Shown here: positions 28,712 to 37,580 of the stretch, in pieces
Layout: each line of letters opens with the position of its first letter
Numbering within the stretch: the first letter of the stretch is position 1
NCBI GenBank assembly: GCA_900318665.1
Contig: ONLQ01000013.1
Coordinates: 1 to 60,948 of the forward strand
Length of the DNA stretch: 60,948 nucleotides
Source: an uncultured Bacteroidales bacterium
GTDB taxonomy: Bacteria; Bacteroidota; Bacteroidia; Bacteroidales; P3
Reading direction: 5' to 3'
Position numbers and translations under genes: made by a program
Notes under the pieces: generated by a model
Database searches by the model: none
Told to the model about the DNA's origin: nothing
The model's input: only the letters and a program-made list of their open reading frames with translations

Positions 28712-28741
28712 AAACCGAGATATGGAAAATCATATCTCGGC
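28712..28741 (-). terminator. Rho-independent terminator of the arcC-argF-DASS-porin operon
   Basis: Stem CCGAGATATG/CATATCTCGG (28715-28724, 28731-28740), six-nt loop, followed on the minus strand by nine T residues. It lies 81 bp past the porin stop codon. Confidence 0.85.
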
Positions 28742-28821
28742 TTAGAATGAGTTGCTGTTTCGAGTTTTATATAATAAATCTCATCAAAAACAGACTCTAC
28801 AAATTTTCTAATTGCAAAATA

Positions 28822-30165
28822 TTAGAAATTGTATTTAACCAAGAGGCAGATGCGCTGGCCGTTGACGGTGTGGCAGTCTTCCGAATTGAAAGTAGCATCG
28901 GCTTTCATCTTCGTCTTGTCACCATAGTTGACCGAGGTGAGTTCATACTCGATGCCAACATTGAAATGAGTCAGGTTGTAACTCACAGACGGGGCTATAC
29001 GCCACATATAGTCAACATTGCTGATAGTGTTGTTCTTGAGATAGAGAGTATAGGGTATTCCATTTGCAGGAGCAGCCACAAGGTCTTCGGCGGTGCCAAG
29101 GTTCTTCATGAAACCAAAGAACAGGTTGGCCTTGTATTTTTTACCGTATGCAAAATTGAGGTAACTGACGCTGCTGCGCAGAGGAGTATATTCCTGGCTG
29201 ACATCGGGATTGATGGCGGAAATGCCGTAGCCGCTAATCTGGTTGACATGAGCGGTATTCTGAGCATAGGTAGAACGCAGTTTGACAGAGAAAAGGCCCT
29301 CAACATACTGGAAATAGATGGTTGGAGAAACAGATGTGAGTTGGTCATTGACCTTGACATTATGGGCTGGTTCGGTGGCTGTTGCAGGAATATTTGCCGT
29401 TACGCGGGGACGAATGGTCAGCACGTCGGCACCAACCTGAGCATAGACACCACCGGCACGGTAGTTAAGTCCGACAAACACTTCGGGAATGAGGGCACGG
29501 TTAGCATACTTCTCGCTTGCGCCCTCGGGACCATTGGTAAGGAACTGATACTGATAGAGCAGGTGTGCCTGTGCGCCAAAACCAGAAGGAGTGGTGTACA
29601 TATAGCGGAACTGCGGAGTACGGCTGTGAGCACGGAAAGGAGCGCCGGCGGCAAAGCCGAGAGCATCGGGCATAATCTCGCCACTCAGAGGATGCCAATC
29701 CTGACCAACGCGGATTGCATGACGGCCATTCCAATTGAGGTCAACCCATGCCAAACGAAGACGGAGCACGGTGTTGTTGTTGCCAAAACCAGCAAAGTCA
29801 GCCTCTACGCGGCCTGTACTCTTTGCACCCAAAATATCTGGACCACTGAGACGAAGTCCGAAACGAGTGGAAAGGGCATGGAACTGCATGGTGGGGATTT
29901 CATTAATATCGACATCACCATATTGTTCGCGCTGGTTGACAGGAAGTGCGAAATCCTCATCGAAAGGCATATTGTTGTAGTCGGAACCACAAACAGTGTA
30001 CATGCTGCGATTGTCGAATGTGAGGAAGTTACGCACAAAACCATAAGGAGTAATTTGTACTTTCTGAGGCTGAGGAGCCGGAGCAGGCTGTTCCTGAGCA
30101 TTGACGCTAACACTGGCGGTCAAGGCCAGCATGGCTGCGGAGAAAAAAATAATGGTTTTCTTCAT
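28822..30165 (-). CDS. Outer-membrane beta-barrel (porin-like) protein
   Basis: A 447-aa protein with a Sec signal peptide (1-23, VSVNAQ) and a short Pro/Ala/Gln linker. The rest alternates polar and hydrophobic residues in strand-length blocks and ends in an aromatic C-terminal strand (ICLLVKYNF), as expected for an outer-membrane barrel. GRVEADFAG, RLRLAWVDLNW and IRVGQDWHPLSGEIMP resemble DcaP-like porins of Bacteroidetes. It is the last gene of the operon carbamate kinase-OTC-DASS transporter-porin, 66 bp behind the transporter, so it probably gives outer-membrane passage to the same substrate. Exact family not certain. Confidence 0.78.
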   Translation of the reverse strand: MKKTIIFFSAAMLALTASVSVNAQEQPAPAPQPQKVQITPYGFVRNFLTFDNRSMYTVCGSDYNNMPFDEDFALPVNQREQYGDVDINEIPTMQFHALSTRFGLRLSGPDILGAKSTGRVEADFAGFGNNNTVLRLRLAWVDLNWNGRHAIRVGQDWHPLSGEIMPDALGFAAGAPFRAHSRTPQFRYMYTTPSGFGAQAHLLYQYQFLTNGPEGASEKYANRALIPEVFVGLNYRAGGVYAQVGADVLTIRPRVTANIPATATEPAHNVKVNDQLTSVSPTIYFQYVEGLFSVKLRSTYAQNTAHVNQISGYGISAINPDVSQEYTPLRSSVSYLNFAYGKKYKANLFFGFMKNLGTAEDLVAAPANGIPYTLYLKNNTISNVDYMWRIAPSVSYNLTHFNVGIEYELTSVNYGDKTKMKADATFNSEDCHTVNGQRICLLVKYNF

Positions 30166-30182
30166 CTTTTTATTTCATTAAT

Positions 30183-30207
30183 AAGGGCGGACATAGTATC
30201 CGCCCTT
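30183..30207. other. Hairpin between DASS transporter and porin genes
   Basis: AAGGGCGGA/TCCGCCCTT (30183-30191, 30199-30207) with a 7-nt loop. Neither strand has a convincing T-tract, so it may be an mRNA-stability or partial-termination element within the operon. Confidence 0.5.
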
Positions 30208-30231
30208 TCTTTATTAACCAAATTCTTTTTT

Positions 30232-31677
30232 TTAGAATGGGAAAATCTTTGTCAGCCAGAAGAAGGCGAAGATAAGTCCGAAAACGCCTATCACTGAACC
30301 AACCTTAATCATATCTTTGGTATTGATAAGACCTGTTGAGAATGCGATGGCATTAGGAGGTGTGCTGATAGGCATCAGCATAGCCAACGAGGCCGCAGTG
30401 GAGACATAGATTACCATGGCTTTGCTGCCACCGAATAATGCAAACGAGGGATTCTCGGCAAGACCAACACTGACGGCGCACAGAATGGGAACCAAAAGAG
30501 CAGCCGTAGCAGAGTTGCTGATAAAGTTGGAGAGGATATAGCATACCAGTGCTGCAATAGCAAACACCAGCACAATGCTCATCTGTCCGAAAGGAATAGC
30601 ATTGACAAGGGCTGCGCCAAGTCCGGTACCACCTTTTTCGATGTTGAGCATAGCATAGCCAAGGGCAAAACCTCCAGCCACCAACCAAAGGACGCTCCAG
30701 TCAATCTGCTTGATATCGTCCTTGGTGAAGGTGCCAGTGCAGACAAATACTGCCAGAGGGATAAGAGCCACGATGTTAGAACTAATCTTGGTGACGTTTT
30801 CTGTAGCCCACAGCAGGATGGTTACGGCAAAGGTGGCCCAAACCAGATAGGTACGCCATGTTTTAGGCTTAGTGTTCTCGGGGATATTAACCTCTAACTT
30901 CTTGCTGGAGAAGGGGAACATGAGTTGCAGCACCACCCAGGCGAAGAGAATCATGATGATTACAAAAGGAATCATGTGGATAGCCCATTCGCCGAAAGAA
31001 ACGCTGATACCAAAAGCGGTCTCAAGGTTAGAGACAGCGGTACCATTGGGAGGCGTGCCTATGGTTGTTCCAATACCACCAATATTGGCAGCAATAGGGA
31101 TAGAGAGTGCAAGCGCAATCTTACCCTTGTCGCCATTGGGGAAGGTGGCAAGAATAGGAGCAAGGAAGGCAAGCATCATGGCAGCCGTAGCGGTGTTGCT
31201 CATGAACATGGAGAAAACAGCGATAACGCTGAGGAAACCGAGCAGCACCATCTTGGGGTTGGTGCCGAAAGGTTTGAGCAGGACGCGAGCCAGAGTAACA
31301 TCAAGTCCATATTTCTGTGCCATGATTGCAAGGGTAAAACCACCGAGGAAGAGCATGACGACAGGGTCAGCAAAAGCCGACATAATCTTGGTGTAGGCCA
31401 TTGTGCCTTCGAGCGCGACGCCGTCAGCATCCACCATAAGGAAACCTAATCCTTTATTGCTCAATATCAACAGAGATATTACAATGATAAGGACGGAGGT
31501 TGTCCATGAAGGTATGGCCTCGGTAATCCACATCAAAGCAGCAAAAACAAAGATTGCTATGGTTCGCTGCTGCAGCACTGTCAGCCCGTCAATACCAAAA
31601 GCAGAGGTCGGTATTAACAAGATGACAAAGAATGCCAATATGGATATGATAAGTCCAATAAGTTTACTTGTTTTCAT
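30232..31677 (-). CDS. DASS/SLC13-family anion:sodium symporter
   Basis: A 481-aa inner-membrane protein with about 11-12 hydrophobic segments. The two SNT-type substrate/sodium-binding motifs of the divalent anion:Na+ symporter family are present: MSNTATAAMML near residue 160 and FISNSATAALLVPI near 400. GTTIGTPPNGTAV and STPPNAIAFSTG are the matching loop motifs of each half. Known substrates in the family are C4-dicarboxylates, citrate and sulfate; the substrate here cannot be read from the sequence. It lies 12 bp behind the OTC gene and before a porin-like gene, suggesting uptake of an acid linked to this pathway. Confidence 0.9.
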   Translation of the reverse strand: MKTSKLIGLIISILAFFVILLIPTSAFGIDGLTVLQQRTIAIFVFAALMWITEAIPSWTTSVLIIVISLLILSNKGLGFLMVDADGVALEGTMAYTKIMSAFADPVVMLFLGGFTLAIMAQKYGLDVTLARVLLKPFGTNPKMVLLGFLSVIAVFSMFMSNTATAAMMLAFLAPILATFPNGDKGKIALALSIPIAANIGGIGTTIGTPPNGTAVSNLETAFGISVSFGEWAIHMIPFVIIMILFAWVVLQLMFPFSSKKLEVNIPENTKPKTWRTYLVWATFAVTILLWATENVTKISSNIVALIPLAVFVCTGTFTKDDIKQIDWSVLWLVAGGFALGYAMLNIEKGGTGLGAALVNAIPFGQMSIVLVFAIAALVCYILSNFISNSATAALLVPILCAVSVGLAENPSFALFGGSKAMVIYVSTAASLAMLMPISTPPNAIAFSTGLINTKDMIKVGSVIGVFGLIFAFFWLTKIFPF

Positions 31678-31689
31678 AGCGATAAGGTA

Positions 31690-32691
31690 TTAGTCGCCCA
31701 GCGTGGCTACCATAACAGCCTTGATGGTGTGCATACGGTTCTCAGCCTCGTCGAAAACGATGCTGTTCTCGCTCTCGAAAACCTCTTCGGTAACCTCGAT
31801 GCCGTCCAAGCCAAACTGCTTGTTGACGTCGCGGCCAACCTGGGTCTCAAGGTTGTGATAAGCGGGAAGGCAGTGCATGAATTTGCACTGAGGATTGCCG
31901 GTAGCCTTCATCAATTCAGCATTGACCTGGAAGGGTTTCAGCATATCGATACGCTCTTTCCAAACCTCGGCGGGCTCGCCCATAGATACCCAAACGTCGG
32001 TGTAGATGAAGTCGCAACCCTTGACACCCTTCTTGGGGTCGTCGGTAACGGTAACCTTGGCGCCGGTCTCTTTGGCTATTGCCTGGCAGGTCTTGATGAG
32101 GTCCTTAGCGGGCTGGAGTTTCTTGGGGGCAATAATGCGGACATCCATACCCATCTTGGCGCCACCAACCATAAGGCTGTTACCCATATTGAAGCGGGCA
32201 TCGCCAATGTAAGCGAAAGTCACCTGATTGAGGGGCTTGCCAGCATGTTCCTGCATGGTGAGGAAGTCGGCAAGAATCTGAGTGGGGTGCGACTCATTGG
32301 TGAGGCCGTTCCAAACGGGAACACCAGCATATTTAGCCAGTTCCTCAACGGTCTCCTGAGTGAAGCCACGATACTCGATACCGTCGAACATACGACCGAG
32401 AACGCGAGCGGTGTCGGCCATGCTCTCCTTGATACCAATCTGGCTACCGGTAGGACCGAGATAGGTGACATGGGCACCCTGGTCTTTAGCGGCCACCTCG
32501 AAGGCGCAACGTGTGCGGGTGGAGGTCTTTTCGAAGATGAGGGCAATATTCTTGCCGGTCATCGTGGGCTTTTCGGTTCCTGCATATTTGGCACGTTTCA
32601 GGTCACGAGCCAGGTCGAGCAGATAATTGAGTTCCTTGGGGCTGAAGTCTAAAATCTTCAGGAAATTGCGGTTACGAAGATTGTAAGCCAT
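31690..32691 (-). CDS. argF: Ornithine carbamoyltransferase
   Basis: A 333-aa transcarbamylase interconverting ornithine + carbamoyl phosphate and citrulline. Carbamoyl-phosphate motif STRTR (57-61), HPTQ (135-138) and HCLPA (273-277, active-site Cys 274) are all intact, and the length matches true OTCs of E. coli type. Many Bacteroidetes instead make arginine with the diverged N-succinylornithine enzyme, so this may be the catabolic form (arcB) working backwards. That fits its position 78 bp after carbamate kinase, with no arginine-biosynthesis genes nearby and no arginine deiminase in the window. Catabolic direction is inference. Confidence 0.93.
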   Translation of the reverse strand: MAYNLRNRNFLKILDFSPKELNYLLDLARDLKRAKYAGTEKPTMTGKNIALIFEKTSTRTRCAFEVAAKDQGAHVTYLGPTGSQIGIKESMADTARVLGRMFDGIEYRGFTQETVEELAKYAGVPVWNGLTNESHPTQILADFLTMQEHAGKPLNQVTFAYIGDARFNMGNSLMVGGAKMGMDVRIIAPKKLQPAKDLIKTCQAIAKETGAKVTVTDDPKKGVKGCDFIYTDVWVSMGEPAEVWKERIDMLKPFQVNAELMKATGNPQCKFMHCLPAYHNLETQVGRDVNKQFGLDGIEVTEEVFESENSIVFDEAENRMHTIKAVMVATLGD

Positions 32692-32749
32692 GACTTAATA
32701 ATTTTGAATTATGAATTTTGAATTTTGTTGCTTGTCGTGATTATAGTTT

Positions 32750-32769
32750 TTCTAATTGTTCAATTAGAA
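32750..32769. other. Perfect 9-bp-arm palindrome just after the carbamate kinase stop
   Basis: TTCTAATTG TT CAATTAGAA at 32750-32769 abuts the stop codon. The strand direction of transcription is not followed by T residues, so it is not a standard terminator. AT-rich direct repeats of GAATTTTGAATT lie at 32704-32726. Confidence 0.5.
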
Positions 32770-33708
32770 CTATCGCACTATTCTTGTTCCACAATAGGGG
32801 TTGTCGAGTTGACCGGCCTCGGTGATTACGCAGGTCTTGCCACCATTCTCGATGAACATGATGCCAGCGCGGACCTTGGGAGCCATAGAGCCTTCGGTAA
32901 ACTGACCTTCGGCGAGGTATTTCTTGGCCTCTTCAACGGTGATAACGTCAAGAGCCTTCTCGTCGGGTTTGCGGAAATTGATATAGACCTTGGGCACATC
33001 GGTAAGGATGTAGAACTCCTCGGCCTCAATCTGGATAGCGCAGAGTGCGGAAGCGAGGTCCTTGTCGATAACAGCCTCGACACCACGCACATAGTCATTC
33101 TCCTCGATAACGGGGATACCACCGCCACCGACGGTCACAACAACATTGCCACCTTTCACAAGGTGCTTGATAATCTTGATGTTGTTGATGCGTTTGGGAC
33201 GCGGAGAAGCAACAACCTTGCGCCAGCCGTTGCCCTTGGGGTCTTCTTTATAGATAGCGCCAGTCTCCTCGTGCAGTTTCTCAGCCTCTTCCTTGGTGTA
33301 GTAAGGTCCGACAGGCTTGGTGGGATTCTGGAACATGGGGTCGAGAGCATTGACAGCCACCTGCGTAACGATGGTAACAACATCGCGATAGATGTCGTTC
33401 TTGGCAAAGACATTGCGCAATGCCAGTTCAATCATATAGGCGATGGAACCCTGTGTCTCAGCGACACAGAAATCCATAGGCATGGCGGGGATTTTGAAGT
33501 CCTTGTTGCCAGCCTCGTGCTGCAGCATGACGTTGCCCACCTGCGGGCCATTGCCATGTCCGATGACAATATTGTAGCCACGTTTGATTAGATTGCACAG
33601 ACTTTCGCAGGTCTGCTCAACGTTGGCCAACTGCTCTTGATAGGTTCCCTTTTGCCCGCTGCGCAGGAGGGCATTGCCACCAAAAGCAACCATAGCGAGA
33701 TTTCTCAT
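32770..33708 (-). CDS. arcC: Carbamate kinase
   Basis: A 312-aa amino acid kinase family enzyme that makes ATP from carbamoyl phosphate and ADP. The ATG at 33708 is chosen because it places AMVAFGGNALL at the N-terminus as in the family; an in-frame TTG eight codons upstream is less likely. Other signatures: VIGHGNGPQVGN, the carbamate-kinase-specific subdomain in the middle (VDFCVAETQGSIAYMI-like, here MDFCVAETQG), NVVVTVGGGGIPVIE and a C-terminal GKTCVITEAGQL. First gene of the operon with OTC, DASS symporter and porin, pointing to ATP production from citrulline or another carbamoyl donor. Confidence 0.95.
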   Translation of the reverse strand: MRNLAMVAFGGNALLRSGQKGTYQEQLANVEQTCESLCNLIKRGYNIVIGHGNGPQVGNVMLQHEAGNKDFKIPAMPMDFCVAETQGSIAYMIELALRNVFAKNDIYRDVVTIVTQVAVNALDPMFQNPTKPVGPYYTKEEAEKLHEETGAIYKEDPKGNGWRKVVASPRPKRINNIKIIKHLVKGGNVVVTVGGGGIPVIEENDYVRGVEAVIDKDLASALCAIQIEAEEFYILTDVPKVYINFRKPDEKALDVITVEEAKKYLAEGQFTEGSMAPKVRAGIMFIENGGKTCVITEAGQLDNPYCGTRIVR

Positions 33709-33769
33709 ATTAGACAAGTTTTTTATTATCAAACAAATATTTAACTTTTCCTCCCAAAAAGAGAAAACG

Positions 33770-33777
33770 CAAATATA
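33770..33777 (-). promoter_or_regulatory. -7 box (TATATTTG) of the arcC operon
   Basis: TATATTTG followed by CG on the minus strand, 61 bp before the arcC ATG and 33 bp after the polA start-side neighbour's stop region. No clear -33 TTTG at 19-21 bp. Confidence 0.45.
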
Positions 33778-33802
33778 ACAAAACTTATTGATTAAATAAA
33801 AA

Positions 33803-36463
33803 TTAATGTGCCTCGAGCCAGTTTTGCCCTATCTCTAAGCCCACATCGATAGGAATAGACAGCGGCAGAGCCTCTATCATCTCTTTGCGAACAATCTCTT
33901 TAACCTCGTCCAATTCAGGCTTAAAGACATCTATTACAACCTCGTCGTGCACTTGCAGTATCATTCGCGAGCGAAGTCCTTTGGCTGTAAAACTGGCAAA
34001 GATGCGGTTCATGGCAATCTTTATCATGTCGGCCGAGGTGCCTTGAATTGGCATATTCACGGCGTTGCGCTCGGCAAAAGAGCGGAGACTATTGTTGCGG
34101 CTGTTGATGTCTGCCAAATTGCGACGACGTCCAAGCATAGTGCGGGCATAGCCATATTCGCGTGCAAAAGCAATGTTTTTCTCTATAAACGCCTTGATGT
34201 CGGGGTATTGTGCAAAATATTCTTCAATCAGAGCGGCAGCCTCTTTGCGGGGTATGCCAAGTTGCTCGGAAAGACCGAACGCGCTAATGCCGTAAACTAT
34301 GCCGAAATTGACTGATTTCGCATTGCGACGCTGGTCTTTTGTAACTTCCTCGATAGGAACCTTGTAAATCTTGGCGGCGGTGGCGGCATGAATGTCAAGC
34401 CCATTTGAGAAGGCCTCAATCATGTGGCGGTCGTTGGCCAGCGACGCAATGATGCGGAGTTCTATCTGCGAATAGTCGGCAGCAAGCAAAACATAATCGT
34501 CGTTGCGCGGCACAAAGGCACGGCGTATCTCGCGCCCACGCTCGGTGCGAATAGGGATATTCTGTAGGTTGGGCGACGAGGAACTGAGGCGTCCCGTGGC
34601 GGTGACGGTCTGATTGTATATAGTATGCAGACGACCCGTTTCTGGATTGATGAGTTTCGGGAAACTATCGAGATATGTGCCCAGCAACTTGGATATAGAG
34701 CGATACTCAAGGATTTTCTCTACGACGGGGTGAGCCTTTTTGAGTTTCTGCAGCACATCTTCGGCTGTGGAGTACTGCTTGGTTGCGGTACGCGGAGGCT
34801 TGTCGGTTATCTTCATGTGTTCGTAAAGCACCTCGCCGAGTTGCTTTGGCGAATTGATGTTGAAGCGCTCGCCTGCAAGCGAGTATATCTCTTGCTCTAT
34901 AGTGTCACGCTGGGCGGTGAGATTTTGCGAATATTCCTTTAACGCCGACACGTCAATGCGCACGCCCTCTTGCTCCATGCTGATAAGTACATCGACCAAA
35001 GGCAGTTCCACGTCGTAATAGAGCCGCGAGAGGTCGGCATTGCCCAGTTGCGACGATAGGCGCGGATAGATTAGCCACATTGCTGCCACCGACTGCTGCT
35101 GGCTTTCGGGTTCTACGCCTATGACGCTGTTGCAAATGAAATCGAATGTGTGGCGAGCCTCGGAGTCGATGAGATAATGCACCAACTGACAGTCGAAAAT
35201 CATTCCAGAAATCTCTATGTCGAGTTCACGCAAAATGTATTTTAGCGACTTGAGGTCGTAGCACAGTTTTATAGTGTTAGGATTTTCGAGCAGACGTTTT
35301 AGCGCACCAATGTCAACCTTATCCACCTGCACGGTATAGGCACTCTCGGCATTGGTGGAGAGAGTGATGACCGGACCTTGTATGATGATTGAAACGTCGC
35401 AGTCGGCGGGCATTTCTTTTTCTTCAGTGATTTCCGAAATGTTAGAAACCACCGCAGCATCATTAGATTCCGCGTCACTATCAGGCTGAATGTCAAAAAT
35501 CGAGAGTTGGGGTGATGCCTTGACGCTTTCGACGGTTTTGGCGGCAGCCTTTGAGAAAAGCATTGCCGAATCGGGGTCAGACAACGACAAATCAGTATAG
35601 ATGCGTTTCGAGAAGGCGCGGAACTCCAAGTCGTCGAAAAGGGATTTCAACTGGCGATAGTCTGGCTTTTCACGCTGCAACGCTTGCTCGTCGAAAGGTA
35701 TCGGCGCGTCGAGCGATATGGTGGCAAGTTTTTTAGAAAACAATGCTTGGTCGCCATACTGCTGGACCAACGAGCGCATTTTGTCGTTCTTTATTTCGTC
35801 AGAGTTCTGCACCATGGCCTCTATCGAGCCAAACTGGTCGATGAGTTTCTTTGCAGACTTCTCCCCTACCCCAGGGATTCCTGGAATATTGTCCGACGCA
35901 TCGCCCCAAAGTCCAAGCAAGTCGATAACCTGGCGGCAATCGGACACGCCGAACTTCTCACAGACCTCGGCAATACCAAACACCTGGTCGGGTTTGCCCA
36001 TACGTCCGAAGCGATACATAAGGACATGGCTCGTCACAAGTTGAGCAAAGTCCTTGTCGGGCGTCACCATAAGCACCTGGTCAAAGCCCTCCTCCTCGGC
36101 CTTATGCGAAATGGTGCCTATAACGTCGTCGGCCTCATAGCCCTCGCAGGTAAGGATGGGAATGTTGAACGCGGCGATAATCTTGTTGATGTATGGTAGC
36201 GCGGTAGCGATGTCCTCTGGCATGGCTTCGCGATTTGCCTTATACTGCTCATACATTTCGTGGCGGAATGTGGGCTTGGGCAAATCGAACGCCACGGCAA
36301 TATGCGACGGATTTTGCTGACGCATAAGGTCGTAGAGCGTGGTGGCGAACCCCAGCACCGCCGAAGTGTTCATTCCCTTGGAGTTGAGACGGGGATTGTG
36401 GTTAAGCGCATAGTAAGAACGATATACCAGCGCCATGCCGTCGATAAGGAGGAGTTTCTTCAT
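33803..36463 (-). CDS. polA: DNA polymerase I
   Basis: An 886-aa family A polymerase for Okazaki fragment processing and repair. The N-terminal 5'-nuclease domain (1-290) is intact (YEADDVIGT, VTPDKDFAQLV). The polymerase domain has motif A (AADYSQIELRI), motif B (RRNAKSVNFGIVYG) and motif C (LQVHDEVV). The middle 3'-5' exonuclease domain (about 330-480) can be recognised by its later segments (LCYDLKSLKYILREL, IFDCQLVHYLIDSEARH). However, the first acidic DxE pair is replaced (SIIIQGPVITLS), and the YxxxD region is not evident, so proofreading is probably lost, as in Taq and Bst enzymes. Ten bp behind pdxA. Confidence 0.96.
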   Translation of the reverse strand: MKKLLLIDGMALVYRSYYALNHNPRLNSKGMNTSAVLGFATTLYDLMRQQNPSHIAVAFDLPKPTFRHEMYEQYKANREAMPEDIATALPYINKIIAAFNIPILTCEGYEADDVIGTISHKAEEEGFDQVLMVTPDKDFAQLVTSHVLMYRFGRMGKPDQVFGIAEVCEKFGVSDCRQVIDLLGLWGDASDNIPGIPGVGEKSAKKLIDQFGSIEAMVQNSDEIKNDKMRSLVQQYGDQALFSKKLATISLDAPIPFDEQALQREKPDYRQLKSLFDDLEFRAFSKRIYTDLSLSDPDSAMLFSKAAAKTVESVKASPQLSIFDIQPDSDAESNDAAVVSNISEITEEKEMPADCDVSIIIQGPVITLSTNAESAYTVQVDKVDIGALKRLLENPNTIKLCYDLKSLKYILRELDIEISGMIFDCQLVHYLIDSEARHTFDFICNSVIGVEPESQQQSVAAMWLIYPRLSSQLGNADLSRLYYDVELPLVDVLISMEQEGVRIDVSALKEYSQNLTAQRDTIEQEIYSLAGERFNINSPKQLGEVLYEHMKITDKPPRTATKQYSTAEDVLQKLKKAHPVVEKILEYRSISKLLGTYLDSFPKLINPETGRLHTIYNQTVTATGRLSSSSPNLQNIPIRTERGREIRRAFVPRNDDYVLLAADYSQIELRIIASLANDRHMIEAFSNGLDIHAATAAKIYKVPIEEVTKDQRRNAKSVNFGIVYGISAFGLSEQLGIPRKEAAALIEEYFAQYPDIKAFIEKNIAFAREYGYARTMLGRRRNLADINSRNNSLRSFAERNAVNMPIQGTSADMIKIAMNRIFASFTAKGLRSRMILQVHDEVVIDVFKPELDEVKEIVRKEMIEALPLSIPIDVGLEIGQNWLEAH

Positions 36464-36473
36464 TGCAGAAGGC

Positions 36474-37517
36474 TTATTTCAGCGGGTCGGCGGTAAGGAT
36501 TTCGTACTCTTGGCGATTGCGGTGTATGTTGCAGGCCAGATAGACAGCGCTGCGGAACGACTGCTCGCTTGCCTGTCCCTTGCCGGCAATATCGTAGGCA
36601 GTGCCGTGGGCAGGAGAGGTACGCACATAGGGAAGGCCTGCCGTGTAGTTGACACCCTCGGTGAACGATAGCAATTTGAAAGGAATAAGGCCTTGGTCGT
36701 GATAGAGAGCGAGGGTACCGTCGAAACGACTGAACTCGCTGGAGCCAAAGAAACCGTCAGAGGGGAACGGACCATAGGCCAGCACGCCTTTGCTGCGGGC
36801 GGCATCGATGGCAGGTTTAACCACGTTCATGTCAATATCGCCAATCACGCCATTGTCTCCTGCATGGGGGTCGAGAGCAAGGACGGCAATCTTGGGCATG
36901 GTGATGCCGAAATCGCTCTTGAGCGAGGAGTTCATTATCATCAGTTTTTCAAGAATAAGGTCCTGCGTTACGGCGTTAGGCACATCGCGAATGGCGAGGT
37001 GGTTGGTCATAATGCCGATACGAATACGGTCGCACACCATCATCATGAGCGAACCGCAGCCGAACTGATGGGAGAGATACTCCGTGTGTCCGGGGAAATC
37101 GAAATCTGCCGACTGAATATTTTTCTTGTTGATAGGAGCGGTAACAAGCACATCGACCTTGCCTTCCGAAAGGTCGCGGCAAGCCTCGTCGAGAGCCACG
37201 CGAGAGAGCATACCGGCCACCTCGGTCGATTTTCCGATGTCGATTTTCACCTCATCGGTAGTGAGGTTGATAATATTGAACTTGCGGTCGGCAGCCTCCG
37301 AAGCGTCGCGAATGGTGTTGAAAGCAATGTCGTGATGTTGCGAGAGCAGTTTCTTATGATAGGTTGCCACCTTGGTGGAGCCATAGAGAATGGGAGTGCA
37401 GATGTCGAACATACGGGCATCGCTAAAGGTCTTGAGAATAACCTCATAGCCCACACCGTTGAGGTCGCCGTGAGTGATGGCAAGGCGTATGCGTTTGTTT
37501 TCTTTTGATTGTTCCAT
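36474..37517 (-). CDS. pdxA: 4-hydroxythreonine-4-phosphate dehydrogenase
   Basis: A 347-aa NAD-dependent, metal-binding dehydrogenase of the DXP-dependent vitamin B6 pathway. Signatures: ITHGDLNGVGYEVILK at the N-terminus, LVTAPINKKNI, the substrate loop FPGHTEYL, ALDPHAGDNGVIG and YHDQGLIPFK with the metal-binding histidines. Its position in a run of unrelated housekeeping genes (polA downstream, pepA upstream) suggests co-transcription without functional link. A hairpin directly upstream may modulate readthrough from pepA. Confidence 0.94.
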   Translation of the reverse strand: MEQSKENKRIRLAITHGDLNGVGYEVILKTFSDARMFDICTPILYGSTKVATYHKKLLSQHHDIAFNTIRDASEAADRKFNIINLTTDEVKIDIGKSTEVAGMLSRVALDEACRDLSEGKVDVLVTAPINKKNIQSADFDFPGHTEYLSHQFGCGSLMMMVCDRIRIGIMTNHLAIRDVPNAVTQDLILEKLMIMNSSLKSDFGITMPKIAVLALDPHAGDNGVIGDIDMNVVKPAIDAARSKGVLAYGPFPSDGFFGSSEFSRFDGTLALYHDQGLIPFKLLSFTEGVNYTAGLPYVRTSPAHGTAYDIAGKGQASEQSFRSAVYLACNIHRNRQEYEILTADPLK

Positions 37518-37552
37518 TATAGAGAATATTAAATTTTGAAATATAATTATTG

Positions 37553-37579
37553 AAAATTGAAAAGGGTCTTTTCAATTTT
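37553..37579 (-). terminator. Strong hairpin between pepA and pdxA
   Basis: AAAATTGAAAAG/CTTTTCAATTTT, 12 bp perfect with a 3-nt loop, one base after the pepA stop. The arm itself is T-rich on the minus strand, so it may act as a terminator or attenuator. Confidence 0.55.
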
Positions 37580-37580
37580 A

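Noticed and set aside
28747-30297. 516-codon plus-strand frame opposite the porin gene
   Set aside because: Antisense shadow; it also runs through the terminator region and into the transporter gene.
31690-32691. N-succinylornithine carbamoyltransferase (Bacteroidetes arginine synthesis)
   Set aside because: Sequence motifs and length are those of standard ornithine carbamoyltransferase, and it is linked to carbamate kinase.
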